Below are positions 7,448 to 16,764 of a stretch of 64,000 nt of DNA, one piece after another. The notes beneath the pieces were generated by a model that had not been told where the DNA came from, did no database searches, and was given only the letters and a program-made list of their open reading frames with translations. The translations under genes were made by a program, and so were the position numbers. This DNA is from Capnocytophaga catalasegens (GTDB taxonomy: Bacteria; Bacteroidota; Bacteroidia; Flavobacteriales; Flavobacteriaceae): assembly GCF_026005215.1 (NCBI RefSeq), contig NZ_BPMA01000009.1, positions 1 through 64,000 on the forward strand, read 5' to 3'. How positions within the stretch are numbered: position 1 is the stretch's first letter; each line of letters begins with the position of its first letter.

Positions 7448-8254
7448 CTATAAATCGGTTTTTATATTATGATACTCTATAATATATTCTGACAAATCTG
7501 AAAATTGTTGTATTATTTTAATCTGCTTTATCCCTTTACCAAGCCCCGAAGTATCGTTGTTCTTTTCTAAAAAACGATTCATTTGATTAGGATTAAATCT
7601 CCCTTCACTCCGATCACCTTTATTTGTAGTTAATATATAATTTTGTTCTAAATTAGAATTACTACTTAAATATGTATCTGTCTCTTCATCTCCATCATTA
7701 ATTTTAAAATAATAATTCTCTATTTTTTCTTTCTTACGAAATATAATATAATTTTTTTCTTTATAAATTTCCGACTTCCCAACCTCAATCTTTACTGCAT
7801 TAAAATTCACATTTAGTTTTATAGCATTACCTACGGCTTTTCCATTTACATATTTTTGTAATTCGTATAGGTGCTTAAACGTACCAGGTACATACGGGCG
7901 TATATAAAACGAATGTGTTCCCCTTTTGTAGAAAGAAATATATTTTTTATCGGTATCAGGAGGTGTTTTATCATCACCCGTTAGGTGCAAACCAAAGTCT
8001 TTCCATATTGTTTGGTGAAACGGTTTACCTTCCCATATAGAGGTTAAACGGTACTCTACATTTTCGTCTTTTTGACTATCTTCGATAGTAATCGTATAAG
8101 GTATATAGTCTTCTACTTGTATATTTCGCTCATTTTTGAGCGGGTCTATAAAGTTTTGTACTATCGTAGCATTATACATAGAAGAAGTATCATCGCTTTT
8201 GCTACACGACCATACAGCCCATAGCACCATTGGTATAACATATAACTTTTTCAT
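7448..8254 (-). CDS. Lipoprotein of unknown family, CDC-like operon (first of tandem pair)
   Basis: A 268-residue lipoprotein whose signal peptide ends AVWSC (Cys17), followed by SKSDDTSS. It is the first gene of the minus-strand lipoprotein operon and a paralogue of the next gene, 21 nt downstream. Shared blocks run through the whole length, strongest at YIRPYVPGTFKHLYELQK (~116-133). Between the shared blocks it has its own Lys/Asn-rich middle (IYKEKNYIIFRKKEKIENY), so the pair has diverged most there. No family recognised. The gene starts 429 nt from a divergently read exporter gene. No convincing TAnnTTTG promoter with good spacing was found on the minus strand; TAGGTTTG at 8456-8449 is the best but its TTTG is only 15 nt upstream. 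Confidence 0.75.
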   Translation of the reverse strand: MKKLYVIPMVLWAVWSCSKSDDTSSMYNATIVQNFIDPLKNERNIQVEDYIPYTITIEDSQKDENVEYRLTSIWEGKPFHQTIWKDFGLHLTGDDKTPPDTDKKYISFYKRGTHSFYIRPYVPGTFKHLYELQKYVNGKAVGNAIKLNVNFNAVKIEVGKSEIYKEKNYIIFRKKEKIENYYFKINDGDEETDTYLSSNSNLEQNYILTTNKGDRSEGRFNPNQMNRFLEKNNDTSGLGKGIKQIKIIQQFSDLSEYIIEYHNIKTDL

Positions 8255-8635
8255 AATTCGTTTTATTTTTAATTGTATCTCCGTTATTACTAATAAAAGA
8301 GTATATTTGCTAAAATCTAAGAATTAGAAATGAATATAATAACTCAAAATCAAATAGTTATGATTTGTGCTTCTGATAAATCATTATAGTAAAAACCATT
8401 TATTACACTAAACGGACATACAATTATTTTTATTATCAAATTCTGGGGCAAACCTAAAAAAAAAACATATGCAAATTTTTCTTATTAAATTTTTCACTTT
8501 TTTCAGCCATATCAAAATAATACAAAAAACATATCTATTATTTTCTGTTTTTTTCACAATAAAACCTTTTAAAATAAACATATGTTATTCATAATACTTT
8601 TAATATTGAAAAAATATCACTTCTTATAAAAATTG
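8255..8635. other. AT-rich divergent intergenic region
   Basis: No gene is visible between the lipoprotein operon (leftward) and the exporter operon (rightward). The stretch is very AT-rich. It contains a run of 10 A at 8456-8465 between TAGGTTTG (minus strand, 8456-8449) and a TTTG at 8475-8472, a possible but poorly spaced promoter for the lipoprotein operon. Confidence 0.5.
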
Positions 8636-8664
8636 TTTGTATTTTATTATTTTTTATAACTTTG
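8636..8664 (+). promoter_or_regulatory. Bacteroidota-type promoter for the exporter operon
   Basis: TTTG at 8636-8639 and TAACTTTG at 8657-8664, 17 nt apart. This fits the flavobacterial pattern of a -33 TTTG and a -7 TAnnTTTG. The ATG of the exporter gene is 20 nt downstream, which gives a short leader and supports that start. Confidence 0.7.
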
Positions 8665-8683
8665 CGATTTCTAACTATGTGCA

Positions 8684-11600
8684 ATGTTTTTAAAAGTATA
8701 TCACTTTGTTTCCAAATACAAATGGCTTAGTATCATCGTATTAACACTATGGATAGTAATGGCTATATTTGCCTTTGGACAGATTCGTTTTGAAGAAGAC
8801 ATTACCCAAGTAATTCCTAAACATGAAAAATCAGATATTACGACAAAAGTATTAAAACAAGTTAATTTTTCTGATAAAATATCCGTCATTATCGAAAAAC
8901 AAACCGCTGGAACACTTACTCAAATGCAACAATATGCCGATGAACTCTGTGATAGCTTGAAACATTCGCCCTATGTTGCACAAATACAAGGTGTTGTAAG
9001 TGAGCAAGAAAAGCTACAAACCTGGCAGTTTGTCAATAAGCATTTGCCCTTGTTTTTGAACGAGCCTGACTATCAAAAAATAGAGCAACGTTTAACTACT
9101 GATAGTCTGCAAACGATGGTCGAGGCGCACTACAAAACATTGCTCTCGCCCGCAGGTATCGTAGCTCGTGATTTTATCCGTAAAGACCCGCTGGGACTTA
9201 CCTTTGAAGGACTCAAAAAGTTGCAACAGCTCAACTTGGGTACCGATTTGAACCTCTCTAACGGATATGTCGTAACGGCTGACCAAAGTTGCTTACTCCT
9301 TTTTATCAAACCTACATACAGCGGAACTGACACTGAGCATAATACGCATTTTGCAGAGAAAATCAATCAGTTACAAAAACATCTTGACCAAAAATACGAA
9401 AACCAAGTCTCCTCTACATTCTTCGGAGCGCCTTTGGTAGCGGTAAATAATGCACAACAGATTAAAAATGACATACTTACCACTGTTTTGGTTTCGCTCT
9501 CGGTGCTTTATTTGCTACTTGTTTTTTTCTATCGTAACTTCTATGTGCCTTTTGTGATTTTTATTCCTGCGGGGCTTGGTGTATCGGTTGCTTTTGTAGT
9601 TTTATTTTTGCTAAAAGGAACTATTTCAGCTATTTCGGTAAGTATAGGAGCTGTTCTTCTGGGAGTTACGATTGATTATTCGTTGCATATCTTAACACAC
9701 TACAAGGTAGTTTCTTCGCCCGAAAGCTTGTATCGTTCGGTGGTTACTCCTGTGATGCTCAGTAGTTTAACTACGGCTATTTCATTCTTTTGCCTGATTT
9801 TTGTTCATTCGCAAGTGCTCAAAGATTTAGGTATTTTTGCATTTGTCAGCATATTGATTTCAACTGTTTTGGCGTTGATTCTCATTCCACATTTGTATCC
9901 GAAAAAAGAGCATATCAGCAGGCGAAAAACATTTTTGGACAATATAGGTGCATATCCGTTCCATCAGAACAAATGGCTTGTAAGTGGGTGCTTATTGCTA
10001 ATTATTGCCAGCTTTTTCGGATTTCGAAACATTCGTTTTAACAAAGACCTTTCGGCACTTAATTATATGCCCGAAAATTACAAACAAGCACAACAAAAGT
10101 TAGAATCGCTCACGCACTTACAGACCAAGTCGCTCTATATGGTTTCTTACGGGACAACTTGGGATAGTGTTTTGCAAGAGAATTACAAATTGCATCAAAC
10201 ACTAAGCCAATGGAAGCAAAATGGTGATATACAACAATTTAGCTCCTTGGCAGAAATTGTTCTCTCTGAGCAAGAACAACAAAAACGCATTGCTCGCTGG
10301 AATCAGTTTTGGGACGAACAAAATAAAACATTTGTACAAAATCACCTTATAGAATATGGCAAAAAAGTAGGCTTTGCCCCTCATACGTATCAAGATTTTT
10401 TTGACCTAATTTCTACAAAATATTCACCTATTTCTATGGATGAATATGTTAAAATAAAAGCCATTCCGTGGGACGATTTTATTTCCAACAAAAACGGATT
10501 TTATACTATGGTCAGTATCGTAAAAACCGATGAAGCCTCGCAAGCAAGTCTGGCAGAAAAAACACCTTCAAATACAATACTTATCGATAGAAAACACCTG
10601 AACGAAACTTTCTTAGGAAAACTCAAAGATGATTTTTCTGGACTTATAACGTATTCATTTATAGCGATTTTCGTAATTTTGTTTTTGTTTTTCAAACGTA
10701 TCGAATTGGTAATTTTGACAATGTTGCCAATAATAGTTACAGGAATAGTTACTTCAGCGCTGATGAATTGGTTACATATCGAATTTAATATATTCAGCAT
10801 GATTGTTTGCACATTAGTTTTGGGACATGCTGTTGATTTTAGTATTTTTATGACGTGTGCATTACAAAAACAATATACCACTGGCAAAAATGAACTTCCT
10901 GTGTATAAAGTATCGGTACTACTTGCTTCAATAACGACTATATTGGCCATTGGTGTTCTTATTTTTGCCAAACACCCAGCTTTACAATCGGTTGCTTGGG
11001 TATCACTTATCGGAATATGTACTGCCTTACTTATCACTTTTATTTTCTATCCTACCTTGTTCAGATGGTTTATATTCAAAAGACCACTTTCAGGAAAGTC
11101 GCCTATTACATTACGTTTGTTATTGCAGGCAATTATTTCAATCGGATACTATGTGATTGGAGTTATTTTGTTATCAAATATTATTCTTTTGTTTCACAAA
11201 TTTTCTCGAAAAAACATGTGGATACGCAAGATAGCTGCTAGCTTTTTAATTTCGGTATTATATTCTGCTCCTTTTATTAGAAAACGTGTTTGTTGTTATG
11301 ACAAAACTATTTTGAAAAAACCATCAATGCTTATAGCCAATCACACCTCGTGGCTTGATACACTTACTATCTCAATGCTTACCTATCGGATAATTTATTT
11401 GGTTAATGATTGGGTCTATAAATCGCCAATTTTTGGTAACTATGTCAAAAAAATGGGTTTTTATCCCGTATCACAAGGTGTTGGTGAAGCTACTGAAACA
11501 CTTAAACAAAAAGTACAAGAAGGTTTTTCGCTTATGATTTTTCCCGAAGGCAGTCGCTCTCAAACCAATCACATTAAACGTTTTCATAAAGGAGCTTTTT

Positions 11601-12196
11601 TCTTGGCAGAACACTATGGGCTTGATATTATTCCATTGTACATTCACGGCAATTCGGAAGTTCAACCCAAAGGTGATTTTATTATATACGACGGAGCAAT
11701 AACTTTAACTATGGGCAAACCTATCGCTTCAAATGATGCGCGCTTTGGAACAAATTATACCGAAAGAACCAAGCGTATCAATCAATATGTTCGAGAAGAA
11801 TTTACAAAAATACGAATGTCTTTGGAAGATGCTAATTATTTTCGTAAAAAGTTGTTTTTAAACTATTTATATAAAGAAAATGCTATTGTAAGTTTTGTTA
11901 AAAAAGATTTTGAACAAAACAAAGAAATTTATCATAAACTCAATCAAGAAATTTCGCCTAATGCACGTATTCTTCGATTTGCTGATGATTACGGACAGCT
12001 TGATTTTTTGCTAGCAATATCGGATAGCCAACGAAAAATAACAACTATAATTACCGATGATACCAAGCGTGCTATTGCCGAGCAATCATACATTACAAAA
12101 ATACGAACAATCACTTATTTGAGTACGCCACCTACTGAAAATTTTGACGTGATTATTTACCCTGATTTTACCATAGAAAAAATAATTTATAACTGA
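8684..12196 (+). CDS. RND/MMPL exporter fused to PlsC acyltransferase and a decayed methyltransferase-like tail
   Basis: A 1170-residue three-part protein. Residues ~1-800 are an MMPL/RND-type exporter with two halves, each a first helix, a large periplasmic loop and a bundle of about five helices. Residues ~870-1060 are a PlsC-type acyltransferase with NHTSWLD (HX4D catalytic motif, ~885) and FPEGSRS (~950). The last ~115 residues match in position the methyltransferase domain of similar trifunctional proteins of flexirubin and aryl-polyene clusters. The expected SAM-binding loop DIGCGYG is here RFADDYG, so the domain is probably inactive. The likely role is acylation and export of a lipid or pigment across the inner membrane. 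It heads a tight four-gene operon (next gene 11 nt on). No ketosynthase or acyl carrier gene lies nearby, so the product is unknown. Confidence 0.85.
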   Translation: MFLKVYHFVSKYKWLSIIVLTLWIVMAIFAFGQIRFEEDITQVIPKHEKSDITTKVLKQVNFSDKISVIIEKQTAGTLTQMQQYADELCDSLKHSPYVAQIQGVVSEQEKLQTWQFVNKHLPLFLNEPDYQKIEQRLTTDSLQTMVEAHYKTLLSPAGIVARDFIRKDPLGLTFEGLKKLQQLNLGTDLNLSNGYVVTADQSCLLLFIKPTYSGTDTEHNTHFAEKINQLQKHLDQKYENQVSSTFFGAPLVAVNNAQQIKNDILTTVLVSLSVLYLLLVFFYRNFYVPFVIFIPAGLGVSVAFVVLFLLKGTISAISVSIGAVLLGVTIDYSLHILTHYKVVSSPESLYRSVVTPVMLSSLTTAISFFCLIFVHSQVLKDLGIFAFVSILISTVLALILIPHLYPKKEHISRRKTFLDNIGAYPFHQNKWLVSGCLLLIIASFFGFRNIRFNKDLSALNYMPENYKQAQQKLESLTHLQTKSLYMVSYGTTWDSVLQENYKLHQTLSQWKQNGDIQQFSSLAEIVLSEQEQQKRIARWNQFWDEQNKTFVQNHLIEYGKKVGFAPHTYQDFFDLISTKYSPISMDEYVKIKAIPWDDFISNKNGFYTMVSIVKTDEASQASLAEKTPSNTILIDRKHLNETFLGKLKDDFSGLITYSFIAIFVILFLFFKRIELVILTMLPIIVTGIVTSALMNWLHIEFNIFSMIVCTLVLGHAVDFSIFMTCALQKQYTTGKNELPVYKVSVLLASITTILAIGVLIFAKHPALQSVAWVSLIGICTALLITFIFYPTLFRWFIFKRPLSGKSPITLRLLLQAIISIGYYVIGVILLSNIILLFHKFSRKNMWIRKIAASFLISVLYSAPFIRKRVCCYDKTILKKPSMLIANHTSWLDTLTISMLTYRIIYLVNDWVYKSPIFGNYVKKMGFYPVSQGVGEATETLKQKVQEGFSLMIFPEGSRSQTNHIKRFHKGAFFLAEHYGLDIIPLYIHGNSEVQPKGDFIIYDGAITLTMGKPIASNDARFGTNYTERTKRINQYVREEFTKIRMSLEDANYFRKKLFLNYLYKENAIVSFVKKDFEQNKEIYHKLNQEISPNARILRFADDYGQLDFLLAISDSQRKITTIITDDTKRAIAEQSYITKIRTITYLSTPPTENFDVIIYPDFTIEKIIYN

Positions 12197-12207
12197 AATA
12201 TCACAAA

Positions 12208-13722
12208 ATGAGTTCAAATCAAAAATACGATGTTGTCATCATAGGAAGCGGATTAGGAGGACTGATGTCGGCTATTATCTTAGCCAAAGAAGGCAAGCGT
12301 GTTTGCGTTTTGGAAAAAAATAATCAGTATGGAGGAAATTTGCAGTGCTTCGTTCGGGACAAAATTCTATTCGATACAGGGGTTCATTATTTAGGAAGTT
12401 TATCTGAAAATCAAATCCTTAACAAATGTTTTAAGTATGCCGGAATTATGGATAAACTTGATTTACAACCCTTAAATCCTGATGGTTTTGATTATATCTG
12501 TTTTGGCGATGACCCTATTGAATATCCATATGCACAAGGATATACCAATTTTATTAAACAATTAACTTCTTTTTTTCCTTCTGAACAAAAAGCTATTGAA
12601 TATTATTGCCGTACTTTGCAAGATATTTGTGATAAATTTCCGCTATATCGACTAAAATCAGAAAAATATTATGATAATCTTGATATTTTTTCAATCAAAT
12701 TGGAAGCATATATTAAAAAATTAACATCGAATACACACCTACAAGCGGTTTTGACCGGAACGAGCTTTTTGTACGGAGGTGTTTCCTCGCAAACACCTTT
12801 GTACGTACATGCACTTTCGGTCAATTCGTACATAGAAAGTGCGTGGCGATGCAAAAAAGGAGGTGCACAGATAACCAATTTGCTTATCAAAGAACTACGC
12901 AAACACGGCGTAGATTTGTTCAAACATAACCAAGTAACTCATTTTTTATACGACGAGAAAAATATAAAAGCGGTTCAAACAACCCAAGGAAAAACATTTT
13001 ATGGAACTCTTTTTATTTCAAATATTGATATAAAAACAACACTTCTTTTGGCTGGAAAAGAACGTTTCAAAAAAGCATATTACAATCGTATTATGCGATT
13101 AAAACCCATTAGCGCTGCTTTTTCTTTACATATTACTCTTAAACCCAATACGTTCCCATATTATTTGAGTAATTTTTATTATTTTGATAAAAAAGAGCAT
13201 GTTTGGAATGCCGCTCAATGTCTGCACTTTACTTCCTATTTGCTTACGATGAACCCTTCCAAAGAGCATTCTAATTGGTCAGAAAGTATTAGTATTCTAA
13301 CCTATATGTCATTTGAACAGGTAAAACAATGGGAATCAACATTTAACACAAAAACTTGTGAACAATCACGCGGAAATGATTATGAAAAATTCAAGCAGCA
13401 AAAAGTAGAAGAACTCATCTGTTTAGTTGAAAAAAAATTCCCCAATATTCGTCAATGTATAAACAAAATTTATACATCATCTCCGCTTTCATATCGAGAC
13501 TATATAGGCACTTCGCACGGAAGTATGTACGGATACACCAAAGAAGCTGACTTCCCGATGAATAATTTCATTTTGCCTAATACACACATTCCTAACTTAT
13601 TCCTAACAGGACAAACGGTCAATATGCACGGTTTGTTTGGGGTTACTATTGGAGCTATACGTACTTGTTCACATATATTGGGTAAAGGCAATTTTTTAAT
13701 TGAAAAAATACGAAAATCTTAG
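12208..13722 (+). CDS. FAD-dependent oxidoreductase, CrtI/phytoene-desaturase-like
   Basis: A 504-residue protein starting with a dinucleotide-binding motif, YDVVIIGSGLGGLMSAI (GxGxxG, ~8-24), then VLEKNNQYGGNLQCF, typical of the amine oxidase/carotenoid desaturase superfamily. The C-terminal FAD-contact block reads NLFLTGQTVNMHGLFGVTIG (~472-491). It would be cytosolic or membrane-associated and oxidise or isomerise a hydrophobic substrate. Enzymes of this type occur in flexirubin/aryl-polyene clusters with MMPL, C45 and AMP-binding partners, as here. Whether it desaturates a polyene or acts on a sterol-like lipid cannot be told. It is 11 nt after the exporter gene and 5 nt before the next, so it is inside one operon. 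Confidence 0.85.
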   Translation: MSSNQKYDVVIIGSGLGGLMSAIILAKEGKRVCVLEKNNQYGGNLQCFVRDKILFDTGVHYLGSLSENQILNKCFKYAGIMDKLDLQPLNPDGFDYICFGDDPIEYPYAQGYTNFIKQLTSFFPSEQKAIEYYCRTLQDICDKFPLYRLKSEKYYDNLDIFSIKLEAYIKKLTSNTHLQAVLTGTSFLYGGVSSQTPLYVHALSVNSYIESAWRCKKGGAQITNLLIKELRKHGVDLFKHNQVTHFLYDEKNIKAVQTTQGKTFYGTLFISNIDIKTTLLLAGKERFKKAYYNRIMRLKPISAAFSLHITLKPNTFPYYLSNFYYFDKKEHVWNAAQCLHFTSYLLTMNPSKEHSNWSESISILTYMSFEQVKQWESTFNTKTCEQSRGNDYEKFKQQKVEELICLVEKKFPNIRQCINKIYTSSPLSYRDYIGTSHGSMYGYTKEADFPMNNFILPNTHIPNLFLTGQTVNMHGLFGVTIGAIRTCSHILGKGNFLIEKIRKS

Positions 13723-13727
13723 GTCTG

Positions 13728-15428
13728 ATGCAATTAAAATTTTGTTACATACTTCTTTTACTATTCACTTCGTGTGGTGTAATTCAACATCATAATACAG
13801 CACCTAACCTAAAAGATTATTCCGTTATTGTCCCACAAATAGAAGTTCGAGCCGATACCTTACGTACCTTCGGGAAAGATTACGTTATCCGTAATAAACA
13901 CAAAATGTGGGAGTTATACGCCTCTGGCAATCCGTATCAGTTAGGACTTTCAACAGGTGCTTTATTAGAACCCCTTTATCACAGGCAAGATAGTATTTTT
14001 TTTCAAAAAATAAATAATTTTGTTCCTTCTTTGGCAAAACAGAAATTATTACGAATATTCCTTACGTGGTTTATGAAAGAGCTTCCTGAGCATATTATAG
14101 AGCCTTATCGGGTTGAACTCTATGGGGTTTCTCGTTATGGTTCTTCTCGGTTCGATTTCATAGCGCCCGCTTATGCACGTAGTATGTATTTGCACGCAAC
14201 TCACGACTTAGGGCATGCTCTAAGTGACTTGGCTCTTGTGGGCTGTTCTTCTTTGGCAGTTTGGGGCGATAAAACTGCTGATGGGAAAATGTTACTTGGA
14301 CGCAATTTAGATTTTTACATAGGAGATGATTTTGCACAAAATAAAGTGGTACATTTTATCACCCCCACAGAGGGTATTCCGTTTGCATCGGTGTCGTGGG
14401 CAGGTATGATAGGTGTGCTTTCGGGTATGAATCTTAGCGGACTTACTATTACTATCAATACTGGAAAATCAGACCTACCATTCAAAGCAAAAACCCCCAT
14501 TTCACTTCTTTGTCGAGAGATTTTACAATATGCATCAACTACTGAACAAGCTATTGAAATTGCTCGCAAACGCTCAATTTTTGTTTCAGAATCTATAATG
14601 ATTAGCAGTATTGAAGATGGGAAAGTGGTACTGATTGAAATATCTCCAAAAAAAATAGATGTATTTCAAGTAAATCCGTCCAAGCAAGCCCTTATTTGTA
14701 CTAATCATTTCCAAAGTGATACCTACCAAAATGATAAAAATAATTTGCAACAAATGCAAGAGAGCCACTCGGTATATCGATACAAAAAATTGGAAGAACT
14801 CATTAAACAAAACAAAACAATTACTCCTGAAATAATGGCTTCAATACTGCGTAATACCGAAGGACTTGCAGGAGAAAATATTGGCTATGGCAACGAAAAG
14901 GCACTCAATCAACTTTTGGCACATCATGCTGTTATTTTCAAACCCGAAGACAGACTTATGTGGGTTTCTACCAATCCATACCAATTGGGAGAATTTGTAG
15001 CATACGATTTACAAGAAATTTTCTCAAAAAATGAAATCGTTTATACTTCGGGCGAAAAAGAAGATTTATCACTGCCTGCGGACGATTTTTTGCAAACACA
15101 AACCTACGAAGATTATCAGAAATATCGCATCGAAGAACAAGTGCTACAAGAGGCTATTTCACAGAAAAAGAAAATTTCACAAGAACAAATACACGCTTAT
15201 CAGAAACTAAATCCAAATCTGTGGAAAGTATATGCTAAAGTGGGTGAATATTATTATTCAAAAGGCTGGTATAGAGCTTCGTATTTACAATTTCAACAAG
15301 CTCTTAGCAAAGAAATCCCATCAACCTTTGAACGCAAAAAAATAGAAAAAAAACAACTCAATATACAGCGAAAAATACATATTGAAAATGATACCAGAGA
15401 TAGAAAAAAAATCAAGTTTAGAAATTAA
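13728..15428 (+). CDS. C45-family autoproteolytic acyltransferase/hydrolase lipoprotein
   Basis: A 566-residue lipoprotein: the signal peptide ends LLFTSC (Cys16). Residues ~170-400 resemble the Ntn-hydrolase fold of the C45/choloylglycine hydrolase group. The likely nucleophile is Cys173 in LVGCSSLAVWG, which would be freed by self-cleavage before it. Following conserved features are GRNLDFYIGDD (~193-203), SWAGMIGVLSGMNLSGLTIT (~224-243) and NHFQSD. The first ~170 residues would be the cleaved propeptide, and the C-terminal ~70 residues are helical. Such enzymes make or break amide bonds between acyl chains and amines. In this operon it may attach or trim an acyl group outside the cytosol. 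Its 3' end overlaps the next gene by 41 nt. Confidence 0.8.
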   Translation: MQLKFCYILLLLFTSCGVIQHHNTAPNLKDYSVIVPQIEVRADTLRTFGKDYVIRNKHKMWELYASGNPYQLGLSTGALLEPLYHRQDSIFFQKINNFVPSLAKQKLLRIFLTWFMKELPEHIIEPYRVELYGVSRYGSSRFDFIAPAYARSMYLHATHDLGHALSDLALVGCSSLAVWGDKTADGKMLLGRNLDFYIGDDFAQNKVVHFITPTEGIPFASVSWAGMIGVLSGMNLSGLTITINTGKSDLPFKAKTPISLLCREILQYASTTEQAIEIARKRSIFVSESIMISSIEDGKVVLIEISPKKIDVFQVNPSKQALICTNHFQSDTYQNDKNNLQQMQESHSVYRYKKLEELIKQNKTITPEIMASILRNTEGLAGENIGYGNEKALNQLLAHHAVIFKPEDRLMWVSTNPYQLGEFVAYDLQEIFSKNEIVYTSGEKEDLSLPADDFLQTQTYEDYQKYRIEEQVLQEAISQKKKISQEQIHAYQKLNPNLWKVYAKVGEYYYSKGWYRASYLQFQQALSKEIPSTFERKKIEKKQLNIQRKIHIENDTRDRKKIKFRN

Positions 15429-16686
15429 ACTTTTGCAAGAAGCCAAACTACGCGAACTGATGACTTATGTAAGTTTGCATTCACCTTATTACAAACGACT
15501 TTTTGCTTCTTATCATATTGATCCGAAACAAATTCGTACCTTAGAAGATTTACAACAAATTCCTACTACTTCCAAAGATGATTTGCAACAATTCAATAAT
15601 GATTTCTTGTGTGTATCTCCCTCAGAAATAATTGATTATGCAACAACTTCTGGAACAATGGGTGCTCCTGTTACATTTGGTGTAACTGACCGCGATTTAG
15701 ACCGACTTGCCTACAACGAAGCCATATCGCTTTCTTGTGCAGGAATACAAAAAGGCGATATTGTACAACTAATGACAACAATTGATCGTCGATTTATGGC
15801 AGGATTGGCATATTTTTTAGGTATTCGCAAATTGGGAGCTAGTATTATTCGTGTGGGCGCAGGTATCCCTGAAATGCAATGGGATTCAATACTGAAATAC
15901 AAACCCACATACCTTATCGCTATTCCTTCTTTTTTGCTAAAAATGATAGAGTATGCACAGAAGAATCATATTGATTTTAACAAAAGTTCTGTCAAAGGAG
16001 TAATCTGTATTGGTGAATCGCTTCGAGGACAAGATTTTTCTCCCAATGCTCTAACAAAGCGCATTACCGATTTGTGGAATATTAAACTCTATTCAACTTA
16101 TGCTTCTACCGAAATGAGTACCACTTTTACAGAATGTGATGCCTTACAAGGAGGGCATCATCACCCTGAACTTATCATTACAGAAGTTATTGATAATCAA
16201 GGTTTTCCTGTTCCAGAAGGTACTTGTGGCGAATTAACTATTACTACACTCGGTATAGAGGCAATGCCTCTTATTCGTTTCCGTACAGGTGATATGGTCA
16301 CAATGCATTCCGAGTCTTGTTCGTGTGGGCGAACAACAGCTCGTATAAGTCCCGTACTTGGTCGAAAACAACAAATGATTAAATATAAAGGAACAACTCT
16401 GTATCCGCCTGCTCTGATGGAACTTTTGGCTTATTTTGAAGAAGTGAAAAATTATATAATTGAAATAAGCACCAATGAAGTTTGGACTGACGAAATTCTG
16501 ATAAAAATAGGAACAAACACGCCATCATCTGAATTAGAAGAAGCTATTCGAAATCATTTCCGAGCTAAAATACGCGTTGTTCCCAAAATAGAATTTTACA
16601 ATGTAGAAACTCTTGAAAAATCAATTTATCTTCCTAACAGACGTAAACCTGTTCATTTTATAGACAAAAGAAAAGAAAATCTGTAA
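15388..16686 (+). CDS. AMP-binding acyl/aryl ligase, phenylacetate-CoA ligase-like
   Basis: About 432 residues. The motif ATTSGTMGAPVTF (~88-100) is the ATP/AMP-binding P-loop of the ANL superfamily, YASTEMSTTF the A5-type block, and LIRFRTGDM plus GRTTARISPVLGRKQQMIK the hinge region. A CSCGR pair of cysteines near ~310 occurs in PaaK-like enzymes. It would activate a carboxylic acid as an acyl-adenylate for transfer to CoA or a carrier protein. I use ATG 15388; an in-frame TTG at 15382 is an alternative. It starts inside the end of the C45 gene, which suggests translational coupling. Last gene of the exporter operon; 78 nt separate it from yicC. Confidence 0.85.
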   Translation: MIPEIEKKSSLEIKLLQEAKLRELMTYVSLHSPYYKRLFASYHIDPKQIRTLEDLQQIPTTSKDDLQQFNNDFLCVSPSEIIDYATTSGTMGAPVTFGVTDRDLDRLAYNEAISLSCAGIQKGDIVQLMTTIDRRFMAGLAYFLGIRKLGASIIRVGAGIPEMQWDSILKYKPTYLIAIPSFLLKMIEYAQKNHIDFNKSSVKGVICIGESLRGQDFSPNALTKRITDLWNIKLYSTYASTEMSTTFTECDALQGGHHHPELIITEVIDNQGFPVPEGTCGELTITTLGIEAMPLIRFRTGDMVTMHSESCSCGRTTARISPVLGRKQQMIKYKGTTLYPPALMELLAYFEEVKNYIIEISTNEVWTDEILIKIGTNTPSSELEEAIRNHFRAKIRVVPKIEFYNVETLEKSIYLPNRRKPVHFIDKRKENL

Positions 16687-16737
16687 TCAATTTTTAAATA
16701 AAATACTTTTTTTAAAAAATAAATAGGTACAAATTTG

Positions 16738-16745
16738 TATTTTTG
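16738..16745 (+). promoter_or_regulatory. Candidate -7 box for yicC
   Basis: TATTTTTG fits TAnnTTTG and lies 19 nt upstream of the yicC ATG at 16765. No clear TTTG is seen at the usual distance upstream, so this is a weaker promoter call. It argues for the ATG at 16765 because an earlier start would put the box inside the gene. Confidence 0.4.
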
Positions 16746-16764
16746 CAAACAAATTTATTACTCA

